Under the pieces are notes generated by a model that did not search any database, had not been told where the DNA came from, and saw only the letters and a program-made list of their open reading frames with translations. Shown piece after piece: positions 33,026-42,639 of a stretch of DNA of 64,000 nucleotides. The first letter of the stretch is position 1. Each line of letters begins with the position of its first letter. The translations under genes and the position numbers were made by a program. Source of the DNA: Aquila chrysaetos chrysaetos (Eukaryota; Chordata; Aves; Accipitriformes; Accipitridae); NCBI RefSeq assembly GCF_900496995.4, contig NC_044029.1, positions 17,545,614 to 17,609,613 on the forward strand, read 5' to 3'.

Positions 33026-33110
33026 GACACCAGAAGGAGCAAAGAGAGCCCACATGACCCGTCTTCCGTCCATCAAAACCCTGGAGAAGGAGCTGAGCTG
33101 CCACCACGGC
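33026..33110 (+). pseudogene. RhoGAP exon 5 with mutated splice donor
   Basis: Acceptor GTGTACAG. Encodes TPEGAKRAHMTRLPSIKTLE and a few more residues. Phase demands an end at 33110, where the intron starts CTGAGT, one base from consensus GTGAGT. Reading on reaches a TGA at 33129. Confidence 0.65.
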
Positions 33111-33214
33111 CTGAGTGCCTCTCTGGTTTGAGCTCTATCCCCAAGCCCTGGTCCTCCAGCCGAGCAGCAGAGGCATCACTGCTCACCTTCCTCCGCTCCT
33201 TCTCTCTTCCCCAG

Positions 33215-33268
33215 TGGAGGACATTCAGCACCAGGAGCCTGGAGACGCTGATAGAGGGTCAGGCAGAG
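33215..33268 (+). pseudogene. RhoGAP exon 6
   Basis: Acceptor TTCCCCAG, donor GAG|GTGAGA, 54 bp, phase 0 at both ends: WRTFSTRSLETLIEGQAE. Confidence 0.65.
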
Positions 33269-33583
33269 GTGAGAATGGCTGGCTTTCACCCGCCTCTGGC
33301 TGTGCCAGCATGTGCGGCCAGCGGGTGAGCTTGTGCGGCAGGGATGGAGGGAAGAGCGGTCCCACGGTGCCACTCGGGGAGCGTAGAGGGTTGGGGAGCC
33401 ACCAGGAATGCCAGCACATCCTCGCTGGCGGCGCTGGGGGGAAACCTGCCGTGTGGGGCAGAGAGCCCGGGAGGGCAGAGGGTCCCAGCTCTGCCACGCT
33501 CAGGCTGCTGGTGCCGGGTGGCAGCTCGCCGGTGGCCCTTTCTGCTGCGGGGCTGCTCTCCAAGCGCAGCCTGCTTCTTGCAG

Positions 33584-33650
33584 GATCATCCCAAGCAAGG
33601 GCCACCAACAGCCCCGTCTATCAAAGCTGGGGGACTTTGCCGCTCACCAG
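33584..33650 (+). pseudogene. RhoGAP exon 7, linker
   Basis: Acceptor TTCTTGCAG, donor CAG|GTGAGT. Phase-consistent reading starts DHPKQGPPTAPSIKAGGL. No domain. Confidence 0.5.
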
Positions 33651-34056
33651 GTGAGTTCTGGAAAGAAACGCATTGTCCTGCAAACGGTTGAGCTGTGCTC
33701 ACTTGTCCCTTGAGTGTCATGCAGGTGCGGCACCCCAAGGGAGGACGTGTCCTGGACGAGCAAGGACACCCGCTGGGCAGCAGCCGCTGGACGTGGTTCT
33801 GCGGGGACCCAGAGCCTCTGCTGCTGCCCACAGCTTGGAGGAGATAAGGGCGAGGGCTGGGACAGGCTGTCCTGGTGGCATGCCGGCTCTCAGGAGCCTC
33901 CGAGATGGAGCCACTGAGCTGGAGCCGTGGTTCCAGCTGCTGGCTCCCTGCCCATCCTGCCGCACCGCTCAGCACCGTGCTGCAGGCAGGGCAGGCTCCG
34001 GGAGTGCTGGCCCGGCTGTCTCCATTGACGCGCTCTTGCTCCGTTTTCCTTTTCAG

Positions 34057-34242
34057 AAGGAGGGAACAGCAGCAGCAGCAGCAGGAGGAGGAGGATGGGG
34101 CTGCCCTGGCCCTTTGGTCTGCGGAGGACCCCGGCCACTGCCCAGGCGCCAGGGCAGACGGGCTCCGGCTGCAGCAGGCGCTCTTTGGACAGCTCCTGGC
34201 AGCCCTCTGCGGGGAGGAGGCAAGCTGCCCCAGCCCATCCAG
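34057..34242 (+). pseudogene. RhoGAP exon 8, linker and start of RhoGAP domain, two frame breaks
   Basis: Acceptor TTTTCAG, donor CAG|GTAAGC. A CAG/GGA triplet run near 34070-34095 encodes Ser and Arg runs. The expected reading moves through three frames: GLPWPFGLRR, then ALFGQLLAALCG, then KLPQPIQ. Each step needs one base less, near 34175 and near 34222. The last frame joins exon 9 correctly, and the total coding length then becomes a multiple of three. Confidence 0.65.
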
Positions 34243-34474
34243 GTAAGCCAGCCTGGAGAAGGGGTCCCCAGCCCTCTCTCTGGCTACTCCGGAGAGGAGG
34301 TGAGTGTCCCCAGGAGCTCCGGGGATGGGGGATTGGTCTCTTCACCCCCAGAAGACGCTTCTGGTGCCTGCCCTTTTGGGGGGCGCAAGGAGCAGGATCT
34401 GGGGCAGTGCTTTGGTCACTGCTGTTGGAAGGCAGCTTCTCAGCCAAGCAACTGTCCTCCTGCCCCTCCTGCAG

Positions 34475-34636
34475 GAGATGCTGGCTGTCCTGCATAAGGA
34501 AGGACCGTCGACAGAAGGGGTATTCCAAAGAGCTGCCAGCGGGACAGAGTTTTGTGAGCTGCGGGAGGCCCTGGACCACGGTGCGGATGTCGACCTGGGC
34601 AGCCAGCCTGCACTGCTGCTGGCCGTCATCTCGAAG
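34475..34636 (+). pseudogene. RhoGAP exon 9, catalytic loop with Arg finger replaced
   Basis: Phase 0, 54 codons: EMLAVLHKEGPSTEGVFQRA and on through LREALDHGADVDL. RhoGAPs have G-I-F-R at this loop, the Arg being the catalytic finger. Here the loop reads G-V-F-Q. Confidence 0.8.
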
Positions 34637-34720
34637 GTGAGCGCTTCTGACCTGCAGCTGGAAGAGCTCCTGCCTGGCCTGGAGTGTTCAGAGACTCACC
34701 CGGAGCCCCTGGCATTGCAG

Positions 34721-34830
34721 GACTTCCTCCGAAGCATCCCTGCCAAGCTCCTCGTGACAGACCTCTACGAGGACTGGATGGCAGCGATGCAGAAGAGCAG
34801 CAGGGAGGAGAAGTTTGAAGAGCTGAAAGC
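34721..34830 (+). pseudogene. RhoGAP exon 10, GC-type donor
   Basis: Starts DFLRSIPAKLLVTDLYEDWM, the conserved RhoGAP helix. Phase requires an end at 34830, where the intron begins GCAAGT, the accepted GC-AG class. Confidence 0.7.
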
Positions 34831-35176
34831 GCAAGTGTGGGCAGCAGCCTGCCTCTCGAGGAGGGACTGGTAGAGGACTAGGACTTGCCTGAAAAGGGAC
34901 GGTCTCCTTAAAAAGCTGTGTCTTCTGACAGCTTGCTTTTGCTGGGGTGGGCTTAGATTTTGGGGGAAGGGGCATGGACAGGGAGCCTTCCCTTGCCTGG
35001 GCTCGGGTGAAATGAGGAGCTGGGAAGCAACGCCGTGCTTCCTTCCTGAAGCGCAGGAGCACTGACCGCTGGCTGAGAGCACCGGGAAAGCTGCGCAACC
35101 CACCCGCGTTGGGCAAGCTTCAGGGACGGCTGTGGGCAACATCTGCTCTATTAACGTTGAGTTCCTGTTCCCTCAG

Positions 35177-35372
35177 GGTGGCCGAGAAGTTGCCTGGAGC
35201 CAATCTCCTCCTCCTCAAGCGGCTGCTGGCCCTCCTCCAGCACATCGGCCACAACGCCTCCAGCAGCAGAATGACCGCCGGCAACCTGGCCATCTGCCTT
35301 GGGCCAAATCTGCTGAGCCCACCTAACGAGGACCTGCTCTCCCTCGAGGCCATGCTGGCGGTGACTGAGAAG
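35177..35372 (+). pseudogene. RhoGAP exon 11, RhoGAP core
   Basis: Acceptor TCCCTCAG, donor AAG|GTGCGC. VAEKLPGANLLLLKRLLALL, then MTAGNLAICLGPNLLSPP: the conserved Asn-Leu-Ala and Gly-Pro motifs of the GTPase-binding surface are kept. Confidence 0.85.
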
Positions 35373-35599
35373 GTGCGCTGTACTGAGCAGCTGGCTGCAG
35401 CCTTGCCGGCCGATCCGAGCTTGGCTGTTCAGAGGTCTCTGGCTGCCTCCTCTCTTGAACAAATGTTGGTGGGGTGGCTGCCTGCAAGAGCAGCCCCGCA
35501 ACCACAGCCGCCTGCGCAGAGGCAAGGGTCGGGAGTGGGAAAGGCTGCGTGATACATTTTCAGGCACCTGGGTTGAGACTGAGGGTTTGGTGTATGCAG

Positions 35600-35717
35600 G
35601 TGAACGTGCTGGTGGCGTTTCTCATTGAATACTGCGGTGACATCTTTGTGGAGGAGATGGCTGGCTGCTCCTGTCCAACAGCCGGGGAGTCGCCAGCACC
35701 CATGGACAGTGCCGCAG
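35600..35717 (+). pseudogene. RhoGAP exon 12, end of RhoGAP domain
   Basis: Acceptor TATGCAG, donor CAG|GTACGA. VNVLVAFLIEYCGDIFVEEM closes the domain. Confidence 0.8.
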
Positions 35718-35874
35718 GTACGAGGAGGAACCGAGGGCTGTCACAGGCTGGGGCTTGGGGTACCAGGTACCTCAACGTCGAGAAGACAGCTGGTGTAGGG
35801 CTTTGAGTGGGTTTTGCTTTAGGTGTGCTTTACTTCCAAGGAGTCACTTTGCTGCACATGCTTTTCCTTTCTAG

Positions 35875-36023
35875 ACCTGCATTTGGAAGAGCAAAGTGGC
35901 CCTGCAGGCAGAGCAGACAAGGACCACCAGGCAGAAGCCTTGCTGCACGCACCACCCGCCTCTCTGCTGGACGTCCTCAAAGAAGCTGCGGGAGACGCGG
36001 TGGCGGAGTCCGAAATGGCAGAG
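35875..36023 (+). pseudogene. RhoGAP exon 13, C-terminal region
   Basis: Acceptor TTTCTAG, donor GAG|GTATGG. If not spliced, the frame ends at TGA 36102-36104. Contains LLDVLKEAAGDAVAESEMAE. Confidence 0.6.
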
Positions 36024-36279
36024 GTATGGCAGCTCCATCAGGAGCTACCCTCCTACCCGAGACACGGTATCCCTGTGTTTGTTGAGCTGCCAGAAACGAA
36101 CTGAGTGTCACACACCCGTGTGAGCCCTGTGTTCCAAAGTGAGGCCCTTGGAAGAAAGGGCTAATGCAAACCAGCCAAAGGGATCTTCTCTGTAGGGCTA
36201 AGGCAGCATTTTGCCAAACAGTCGCCTGCTACTCCAGGGTGTCCCTTGCCACTTGCTGACTCTGACATTTCTGTTGTAG

Positions 36280-36371
36280 GCACCCGTTGCTTTGGCTCCA
36301 ACCACCCTGGGGACCACAGTAGACTCCCTGGGATGCACAGAAGGACTAAAGAGCGTTTCAGAGGAAAGAAG
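36280..36371 (+). pseudogene. RhoGAP exon 14, tail
   Basis: Acceptor TTGTAG, donor AAG|GTAAAA, phase-consistent. APVALAPTTLGTTVDSLG. No domain. Confidence 0.5.
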
Positions 36372-36465
36372 GTAAAATGAGTCAGCTTTGGGTAAATCAA
36401 GAACTGATTCTAGTTGATCCTGGCTTTACCTACCTAATCATACTGTGGGATGGAAAGGTTTTTAG

Positions 36466-36618
36466 GCTCCCCACAGGAAAAGGAAAACCAAAAGAAAAGA
36501 AAGAGAAAACAGGCCTGGGCAGAGGAGAGGGAATGCCAACAAGAAAAGAAAAGAAGGAAGAGAGAAAGAGATGGGGACTTAAAAGAAGCAGGAAGGTCCA
36601 GCAGGTCAAGAAGCCCAG
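36466..36618 (+). pseudogene. RhoGAP exon 15, Lys-rich tail
   Basis: Acceptor GTTTTTAG, donor CAG|GTGTGT. Encodes a strongly basic segment (GKGKPKEKKEK, RKEKKEERKRW, KRSRKVQQVKK) that could be a nuclear or acidic-lipid binding signal. Confidence 0.55.
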
Positions 36619-36659
36619 GTGTGTACCAGGCTCTGCTTCCCATCTTTCCCAACTCTCAG

Positions 36660-36802
36660 CACTGCTCCAAGCCAGTCCGACCCGCTGGCAAGGGACGGTG
36701 CTGCGCAGGGCTTGGAAATAACTCCGTGGCCGCTCCCCAGGGGCTCCCCATCGAGCCCTGCTGCGTGGCACGGGGGCCCTGTGCATCTCTGCACGCACGC
36801 AG
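36660..36802 (+). pseudogene. RhoGAP exon 16, tail
   Basis: Acceptor CTCTCAG, donor GCAG|GTCTCT. If unspliced, TGA follows at 36808. Confidence 0.45.
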
Positions 36803-36987
36803 GTCTCTGAGGGCTTTACCCGTGGGGATGAGGCGCCAGAGCCGTCCCCTGGTCGATGCCAGCCATAGCTCTCTCTTCTGGGCTGAACAATTCCTCGTCA
36901 GTGGTGTTCCCCAAAGAAAGGGGAACCGAGTCATGCCTATTCCTGCCTTTGTGGGTTTATCAGTGCTCTCTGACTCTGTCGTTGTAG

Positions 36988-37022
36988 GTGCCGTTTCCCT
37001 GTTACTGGCTGAAGCCCTGTGA
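36988..37022 (+). pseudogene. RhoGAP exon 17, last codons and stop
   Basis: Acceptor CGTTGTAG. Phase-consistent GAVSLLLAEAL and TGA. It lies 35 bp before AATAAA. Confidence 0.5.
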
Positions 37023-37056
37023 CTCCCAGGCCCCCCCCACCGCAGTTGATGTTCGC

Positions 37057-37062
37057 AATAAA
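37057..37062 (+). terminator. Poly(A) signal AATAAA of the RhoGAP gene
   Basis: AATAAA followed by a T-rich tract (CTTTTCTCTCTTCTGAGTGTG), the usual cleavage context. Confidence 0.65.
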
Positions 37063-37257
37063 AGGATCTTTTCTCTCTTCTGAGTGTGTCTGCCATATGA
37101 TATTCTGGACTAGGTAGATGGGGTTTTGTGATGAGTCCTCGGGGACAAACTCGGATGAGTTTGGGATCGTGCCTTGCCCCAGCATCCTTTCCAGCAGGTA
37201 TCAGGGCTGAGTTCAGGTGCTTTAGGAGTGAAACCAAAGCACAGGCTCACGCCAGGA

Positions 37258-37570
37258 GGGTGGAGGTTGGAAGGGACCTGTAGAGGTCCTCTGGTCCAAC
37301 CCGCCTGCTCAAGCAGGCTCACCTAGAGCAGGTTGCCCAGGACAACGTGTCCTTGGGTTTTGAACGTCGCCAAGGACGGAGACTCCGCAAACTCCCTGGG
37401 CAACCTGTGCCAGTGTGTGACCACCCGGACAGGAAAAAGTTGTTTTCTCATGTGCAGGTGGAGCATATCGTGTTTTTACTTTGTGCCTGTTGCCTCTGGT
37501 GCTCTCAGTGGGCACTCTTGAGAAGAGCCTGGCTCCCTCATCTTCAGTGCCTCCCCGCAGGTTTAGATAG
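37258..37570 (-). mobile_element. CR1 3' fragment
   Basis: Plus-strand text 'GGAGGTTGGAAGGGACCTGT', 'CTCAAGCAGGCTCACCTAGA', 'GCAGGTTGCCCAGGACAACG' is the complement of the common avian CR1 3' region. The ATTCTATG tail is missing. Confidence 0.85.
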
Positions 37571-37586
37571 ATAGATAGATAGATAA
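37564..37586. repeat. (TAGA)n microsatellite
   Basis: Five copies of TAGA at the CR1 edge. Confidence 0.9.
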
Positions 37587-37789
37587 GACACCCCCCCACA
37601 CCCCCAGGCTTTCTCTTCTCCCCACTGAAGTGTGCCAGCTTAAAAGCACGAGGGAAAAGTCGGCTTCCTTGAGGCTCCTTGTTTTGCAGGTGACCTGGGG
37701 ACGCGGAGGTCCGTGAGGTCCGCCATGCTGGCCCGGGAAGAGGCGGAGGGCTGGAGGGCACAGCTGGGCTCCTGCTCCTGCAACAGCAG

Positions 37790-37935
37790 GGACTCGCTGG
37801 CCAGAAACGGCCCCGAGGACCCCGGCAAGGGGCTGTGCTCAGTGCTGCAGAGGAAGGCGAAACCCCCCCGGGACCTGTGCCAATCTGCCCGGGGGAAAAA
37901 ACTCCTTCCTGAGCCCAGCCCTGGTGCCCCGAGCA
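37790..37935. repeat. Module shared with the 24900-25560 tandem repeat
   Basis: AAGGGGCTGTGCTCAGTGCT, GCAGAGGAAGGC, TGCCAATCTGCCCGGGGGAA and CTCCTTCCTGANCCCAG occur in the same order as at 25415-25520. Confidence 0.75.
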
Positions 37936-38249
37936 GGGTCCGGGGAGCTCCTGCGGGGGAGCGCGTTTGGGGTCGGCAGCCAGGGACCTTTTCCAGCCTG
38001 TTTGGTGCAGAGGCACGGGTGGGCGTGGGGCATCAGTCCCGGGAGAGCCGTCGCTGACTCCTCTTTCCCGGGAAGGGCAGGTGGCTCCCGCCGTGTCTCT
38101 GTCCTGCGCCCACCCGGGTTTCTTTGTCCTGCCAGCTGCTGCCCAGCGAGGAGGGTTCGGCTGAGCTCAGCAGGGATGTCCCGGGACCCGCCGAAGGAGA
38201 GCTCCTGCTCGGTCAGCATCCCGACCGCTTCGCCTTTGGGGGGCTCCGG

Positions 38250-38540
38250 CGCTGTGCCGAGCTCCGCCGAGCCGAGCCGAGTGTTGCCAAGCTCAGCGAA
38301 GCCGAGCCGAGCCGAGTGGAGCCGAACTGAGCCGAGCCGAGCCGAGTGGAGCCAAGCACAGCGAAGCCGAGACGAGCCGAGTGGAGCCGAACTGAGCCGA
38401 GCCGAGCCGAGTGGAGCCAAGCACAGCGAAGCCGAGACGAGCCGAGTGGAGCCGAACTGAGCCGAGCCGAGCCGAGTGGAGCCAAGCACAGCGAAGCCGA
38501 GCCGAGCCGAGCTTTGCCGAGCCGAGCCGAGCGGGGGCGG
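38250..38540. repeat. (GCCGA)n-derived array with 65-bp higher-order unit
   Basis: The pentamer GCCGA is repeated with variants. The phrase GTGGAGCCAAGCACAGCGAA starts at 38346, 38411 and 38476, exactly 65 bp (13 pentamers) apart, with a diverged copy at 38281. Overlapping long frames such as the Ser-Ala-Arg-Leu-Gly repeats on the minus strand are products of this array. Confidence 0.9.
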
Positions 38541-39560
38541 TCGGGCGCAGCGGCATGGGCGGGCAGGGCGGGCAGCGCTGCCTGCGGGCGCGGTGCGGCT
38601 CCGCCAGCCGCAGGTGATGGTGGGCAGGAGCCGGCCCCTCGGCACCGCGCACCGGGCGCTGCAGCTCCTCGTCCGGGGGAGCGCGGGCGCGGAGACCTCC
38701 TGCCCGCGGCAGGGGCGGGCGGGCAGATGGAGAGGGACGCTGCCAGGGCCCGGGGAGCGGCCCGGGGGGCCCCGCGTCTCTGGCAGCGATTGCCCCGGGG
38801 GCGAGGACACCGATGCAAAGGGACCGAGCCGGTTCTCGTGGCTCCGGCGCTCTCCAGCGGCGCCGAGGGCCAGCCGGGACTAGGGCCGCGCCAGCCCTCG
38901 GCTGCACCCGCGGCAGACTTTGCCTCGGGCTCAGCGCTGCTGGCCAGCCTGTCCCCGCCGCCCCCGGGCTAGCCCCGCTCTCGGGACGGCACGTCCCACG
39001 CGTGAAGCGGTGCCTGGGCTCGCCCTGGGAGCGGCACGACTCGGGAGCGTTCTCCGGCTGCTGCGGCTCCCGTCCGTGCGATGGACCGAGGCGGCGGTTT
39101 CCCTGGCGGCTCTCCGCTGGTCTCGGCCCGCGGGCCGCGACCCCCCGGGCTCCGTTCGGGCAGCCCTGCCCCGCACGCTGGGGACGGAAAGCGGCGCGAT
39201 CCTGCTGCAGCTGCCGCGGGGACAAACCCACGGGGGAGAAGGGGTGGGTGCCGCGGAGGGGAGGACGGCGGGGCCGGGTGGGCTCTGGGCGGCACCGCCC
39301 GGGGCTGTCCCTGGCGGGGGTCTTCCCGGCCGGGCCCCGGGATGGCTGAGGAGGCCGGTGCCCGCTTTTCCAGGGAGGAGCCGGCCGGGAGCGTGAGGAA
39401 GGGCAGCTGCCCGGCTTTGCGCTCCCCGGGGACCCTCGGGGCTCCCAGGGGGCCGGGCCGGGCCGGGCCGGGCTTTCCCCCCTGCCCCCCCGGTTTTGCC
39501 CAGCTTTGCGCTCTGGCTTCACGTGGCGCTTCGGCGTCGGTCGGATAAGCCTTGTTTCCC
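38541..39560. promoter_or_regulatory. CpG island, gene not identified
   Basis: Very GC- and CpG-rich. No coding exon can be separated from composition-driven frames. It lies between the pentamer array and the ERVL copy. Confidence 0.45.
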
Positions 39561-39842
39561 GCCCTGCAAGGGTGACGCTGGCTTCCCTGTTACGGATGAA
39601 CAGGAATCTGTCCTGGCGCTGAAAGCAGAAACTCCGCGGGCTTTGGCACTCAGATTTTCCTAGCTTGCTCCCGCCAGCGTCCGAGGGGACTCTAGATTTC
39701 GTGGAGCACCGTCGGGACGTTACTCTCGGGGAGAGTCTTCGTTCCTGTTTCTGGACGGACAAAGGTGTTGGCAGCGGGGGAGTGAGCGAGCAGCCTCGTG
39801 GTGCTTGGTCGCCGGCTGGGCTGAAACCACAACAGTCCTTTT

Positions 39843-39860
39843 TGGTGCCCAACGTGGGGC
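39843..39860 (+). other. Primer-binding site of the second ERVL copy
   Basis: TGGTGCCCAACGTGGGGC, nine bases after the LTR end. It differs at one base from the tRNA-Lys1,2 site TGGCGCCCAACGTGGGGC. Confidence 0.65.
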
Positions 39861-40199
39861 ACGAAGGGTTGAGATAACGACAGATCTGGCCGGAGCGTGT
39901 TAAAACAAATTTGTTGCACGCATTTCTTACATTAGTCAAATAGTCGCTGGTCCCAGTGTTGGCTCATTTGTTCACGTGGCAGTGTTGTGTGAGTTCTTAC
40001 GTGCACTCTGTGTTCCCTGCGGTGATGTTTGTCACCTCTGGGCGCGGGCTCAGGACTATCATTTCGCTGTCCTGGGTGACGTCGACTTACAAAATAATTA
40101 CGTCACGGGTCCTGAGGTTTAAGCTGGTCGTTGTGTGCGGCGTCGATGTCATTCCCGTGCCTCGGGCGGCCTCTCTCGGAATTCGTTGGTAATCGCACC

Positions 40200-41815
40200 C
40201 AATCTGTGGGGAAGTTGGGGCGAATACTTTCTCCCCGCTCGTTCACCTCCCCTTCCTCCTTCAGCAGCTTTTGAGAAGTTTGAATATCCCTGGGATGTTC
40301 AAGCCAGCATGCTCGTCTTGCTATGTCTCCCGAACGTGTTTCAGGTCTTGTTTAGGGCTCCAAAAAAGTTTTTTAAGAATACCACCCAGAGATCTGCCCC
40401 AAGGCTGACTAGTCATGGGTGGCGTGGCATGTGGGAGAAAATGGGCAGGTATCTAGCGGACTTCTCACCTCCAATGGTTTGGAACTTCACTCCCAAACAG
40501 CTACGGGACCCTGGTGAAGTGATAGAACCTTGGAAAGGAAAATGCGGTGCCTATTCCAGAGAGGCACAACTTACCGCGCTGTGCTGGGCCCTGGCCGGTA
40601 TCTGCCAACCACTGCTCGATATTATGCAGCACCCCCAGGGGGAAGGGAGGGAAAACAGACCGACAGGCACTGCAGCTGTTCCAACCCTCGTGACAAGCAC
40701 TGCAGCTACCCCAACCAACCCCGGCGACAGGCGCTGCGACTGAACCAGAGAACCAACCTGTGCCGGTGTCAGTGGCCCCTATGCAGAAAAAGAAATACAC
40801 GGAGAAATCAGTTTGCTTAGCGAGGGATGAAGGTGAACCAGGGTCATCATGAGAACAGGAGGAAGAGGCAGAACCCGAGATAATCACCCGATCCCTGTCC
40901 CTGAGTGAGCTGCAAGACATGCGAAAGGATTTCGGCCGCCATCCGGGTGAGCACATTGTTACCCGGCTGCTCCGATGCTGGGGTAACGGGCCAGTAGCTT
41001 GGAATTAGAGGGTAGGGAAGGCAAGCAGGTGGGATCTCTGTCTAGGGAAGGGGCCATTGACAAGGCGATTGGGAAAAAGACGCGAGCCCTCAGCCTCTGA
41101 GGGGACTTCCGTCAGGGCGTGAAGGAAAAAATACCCCTTCAAGGAAGATGTTACGTGTCACCCAGGCAAGTGGAACCACCATGGAGAAAGGTATCCAGTA
41201 ACTGGAGGGAATGAGCCGTGCTGGAGGTGATTTATAATGATCCGGGATAACGAGCAGTCACCCACAGATCCAGATGAAGTGCAATGCACAAAACCCTGTG
41301 GCGGAAGTTTCTACGACGTGCACCAGCGTCGTATGCCAACTCCTTGGCAGTGATGTCCTGGAAAGAAGGCGAGGGACAAACGGTGGATGAAGTGGCTGCC
41401 TGACTCCGGCAATGCAAAGGAAGTCTCTCTTCCTCCCGACGGGCCCGTGTCTCGGCTGTAGAGGAACCGTCCCGGGAGTTCCAGCAATTCAAAGAGGCTA
41501 TGTTCTTCTCCCCACCTGTATGGGCCCGCATCGCAGCTATTAGGAGTAAGCGTTCCTCTGCTCAAGAGAGAGGAGATAGAAGGTACACACCATGGTGTAC
41601 CCTGTGGTTTTACCTGCGTGACCGTGAAGAGGACATGAGGAAGTGGGATGGAAAACCTACCTCGACCCTAGATGCCCAGGTACGTGAGCTGCGAGGAAAA
41701 GCAATCAGAAAAGAGGATTCCTCCTGGAAAAATGCCGCTCCAGTTTCCAGCGGGCAGCTCCCCAGGCAGAGTGGAAGGGCTGAGCTCATTTCTGATCCAG
41801 GCATTTCCTGAGAGG
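40200..41815 (+). pseudogene. ERVL gag, frameshifted
   Basis: The N-terminal part lies in the frame 40135-40743 (FEKFEYPWDV, ALCWALAGICQPLLDIMQ). After stops, 40900-41400 continues the capsid (QDMRKDFGRHPGEHI in a broken frame), and 41500-41811 gives WARIAAIRSKRSSAQER to RKWDGKPTSTLDAQVREL. The last two parts match the minus-strand gag at 9269-10233 almost residue for residue. Several stops and frameshifts are present. Confidence 0.75.
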
Positions 41816-42639
41816 CCGGAGGAGTCCAGATCTCCCGAGCAGCACCAAAGTGGTGCAAGCACTTGTCTGAGCCGGGTTCCCCAGGCAGGGCTGCCGTCAG
41901 AAGCCCGTGAGCACTGCCTGCCTGCTGGTTCAACAAAGAGGAACTCCTCATTTGAATGGAAAGGATGTACTTTAGAGGGCAAAGGGAAATGCTGACTGTC
42001 CCACCCCCCACGTTCTGTGTTTAGGTTTTTATTTAGTTCATTGGGAGCCTCTTCTTTTACACCAAAATCCGTTTTTGTGTTTGGCACGAGAGAACTAACG
42101 GCGACATTGTTTTTTCCTACAAACGTCGCTGTTAGGCTTTCGTGGGATAAAAAGTGGCTTCTTTTTTGATCATCGCTCGGCTAGGTCACTGACCATCGGA
42201 GCTTTTTGGTTGTGTCTGTTTGAGAAGTAAAAGGTGGCTGCCAGAAAAGCTCCAGACAGCTATCTACGAGGGTGTTTTCTCCCCCAAACCCCAGAAGAGC
42301 CTAACGCTGCTGCTGTTGCATTTCTGTGGCCCTCCAGGAATCCCACCGTGTGTGTAGGGGAGGGATGAAAAAATCTCTGGGAATCTTTGCGTGACGGGTG
42401 CCTAGACCAAGAAAAGGCAAACCTGCTGACATCGTCGCAATTTGGGAGAGAAAGGGCTGAGCTACCAGGGCCACTGCCAGCATACTGTCATTAGGCACCA
42501 GAGTTAACGTTGACTCGAGAGGCCTGGGCAGAGCCCGGACCCCCCTGAAAGCAGCTGCAAGACCTGCCACGAGGTACAGGCCAACTCCTCTGATGCTTCG
42601 GGCTCACGCTGGAACCCAAAGCGCTCCAAGCCCCAAAAT
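41816..42639. other. Non-coding sequence between ERVL gag and MAJIN CpG island
   Basis: No gene or known repeat seen. Confidence 0.4.

Larger units (their letters stand above)
31875..37080 (+). pseudogene. ARHGAP20/TAGAP-family RhoGAP gene, probably decayed
   Basis: RhoGAPs stimulate GTP hydrolysis by Rho GTPases in the cytoplasm. Seventeen exons can be read from ATG 31875 to TGA 37020-37022, with AATAAA at 37057. All splice phases agree. They encode about 638 residues: an MGQANCCC start, a PH-like domain (exons 2-5, RRLLLLQEEVVVAKL, IWPTSSCVATF), a linker, the RhoGAP domain (exons 8-12) and a Lys-rich tail. Lesions: exon 5 donor is CTGAGT instead of GTGAGT; exon 8 needs two single bases to keep the family reading; exon 10 has a GC donor; the catalytic arginine (family GIFR) is Gln (GVFQ). 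Birds carry many paralogues of this family, so decay of one copy is plausible. Assignment is from remembered family motifs. Confidence 0.75.
39770..41815 (+). mobile_element. Second ERVL-type copy: LTR end, primer site, gag
   Basis: On the plus strand an LTR end (...GGGCTGAAACCACAACA, 39834) is followed by a primer-binding site, an untranslated leader and gag to about 41815. Pol and the 3' LTR are missing. It is the same family as the minus-strand provirus at 4786-10312. The LTR 5' part could not be found, so the copy is truncated at both ends. Confidence 0.75.

Noticed and set aside
39609-39834. TGTCCTGG at 39609 as the start of the second ERVL copy's LTR
   Set aside because: The bases after it do not follow the LTR family, and the resulting length (226 bp) would be far too short.
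38213-39939. A 548-codon minus-strand frame and others with Ser-Ala-Arg-Leu-Gly repeats
   Set aside because: Composition- and pentamer-driven. No start context, splice sites or domain.
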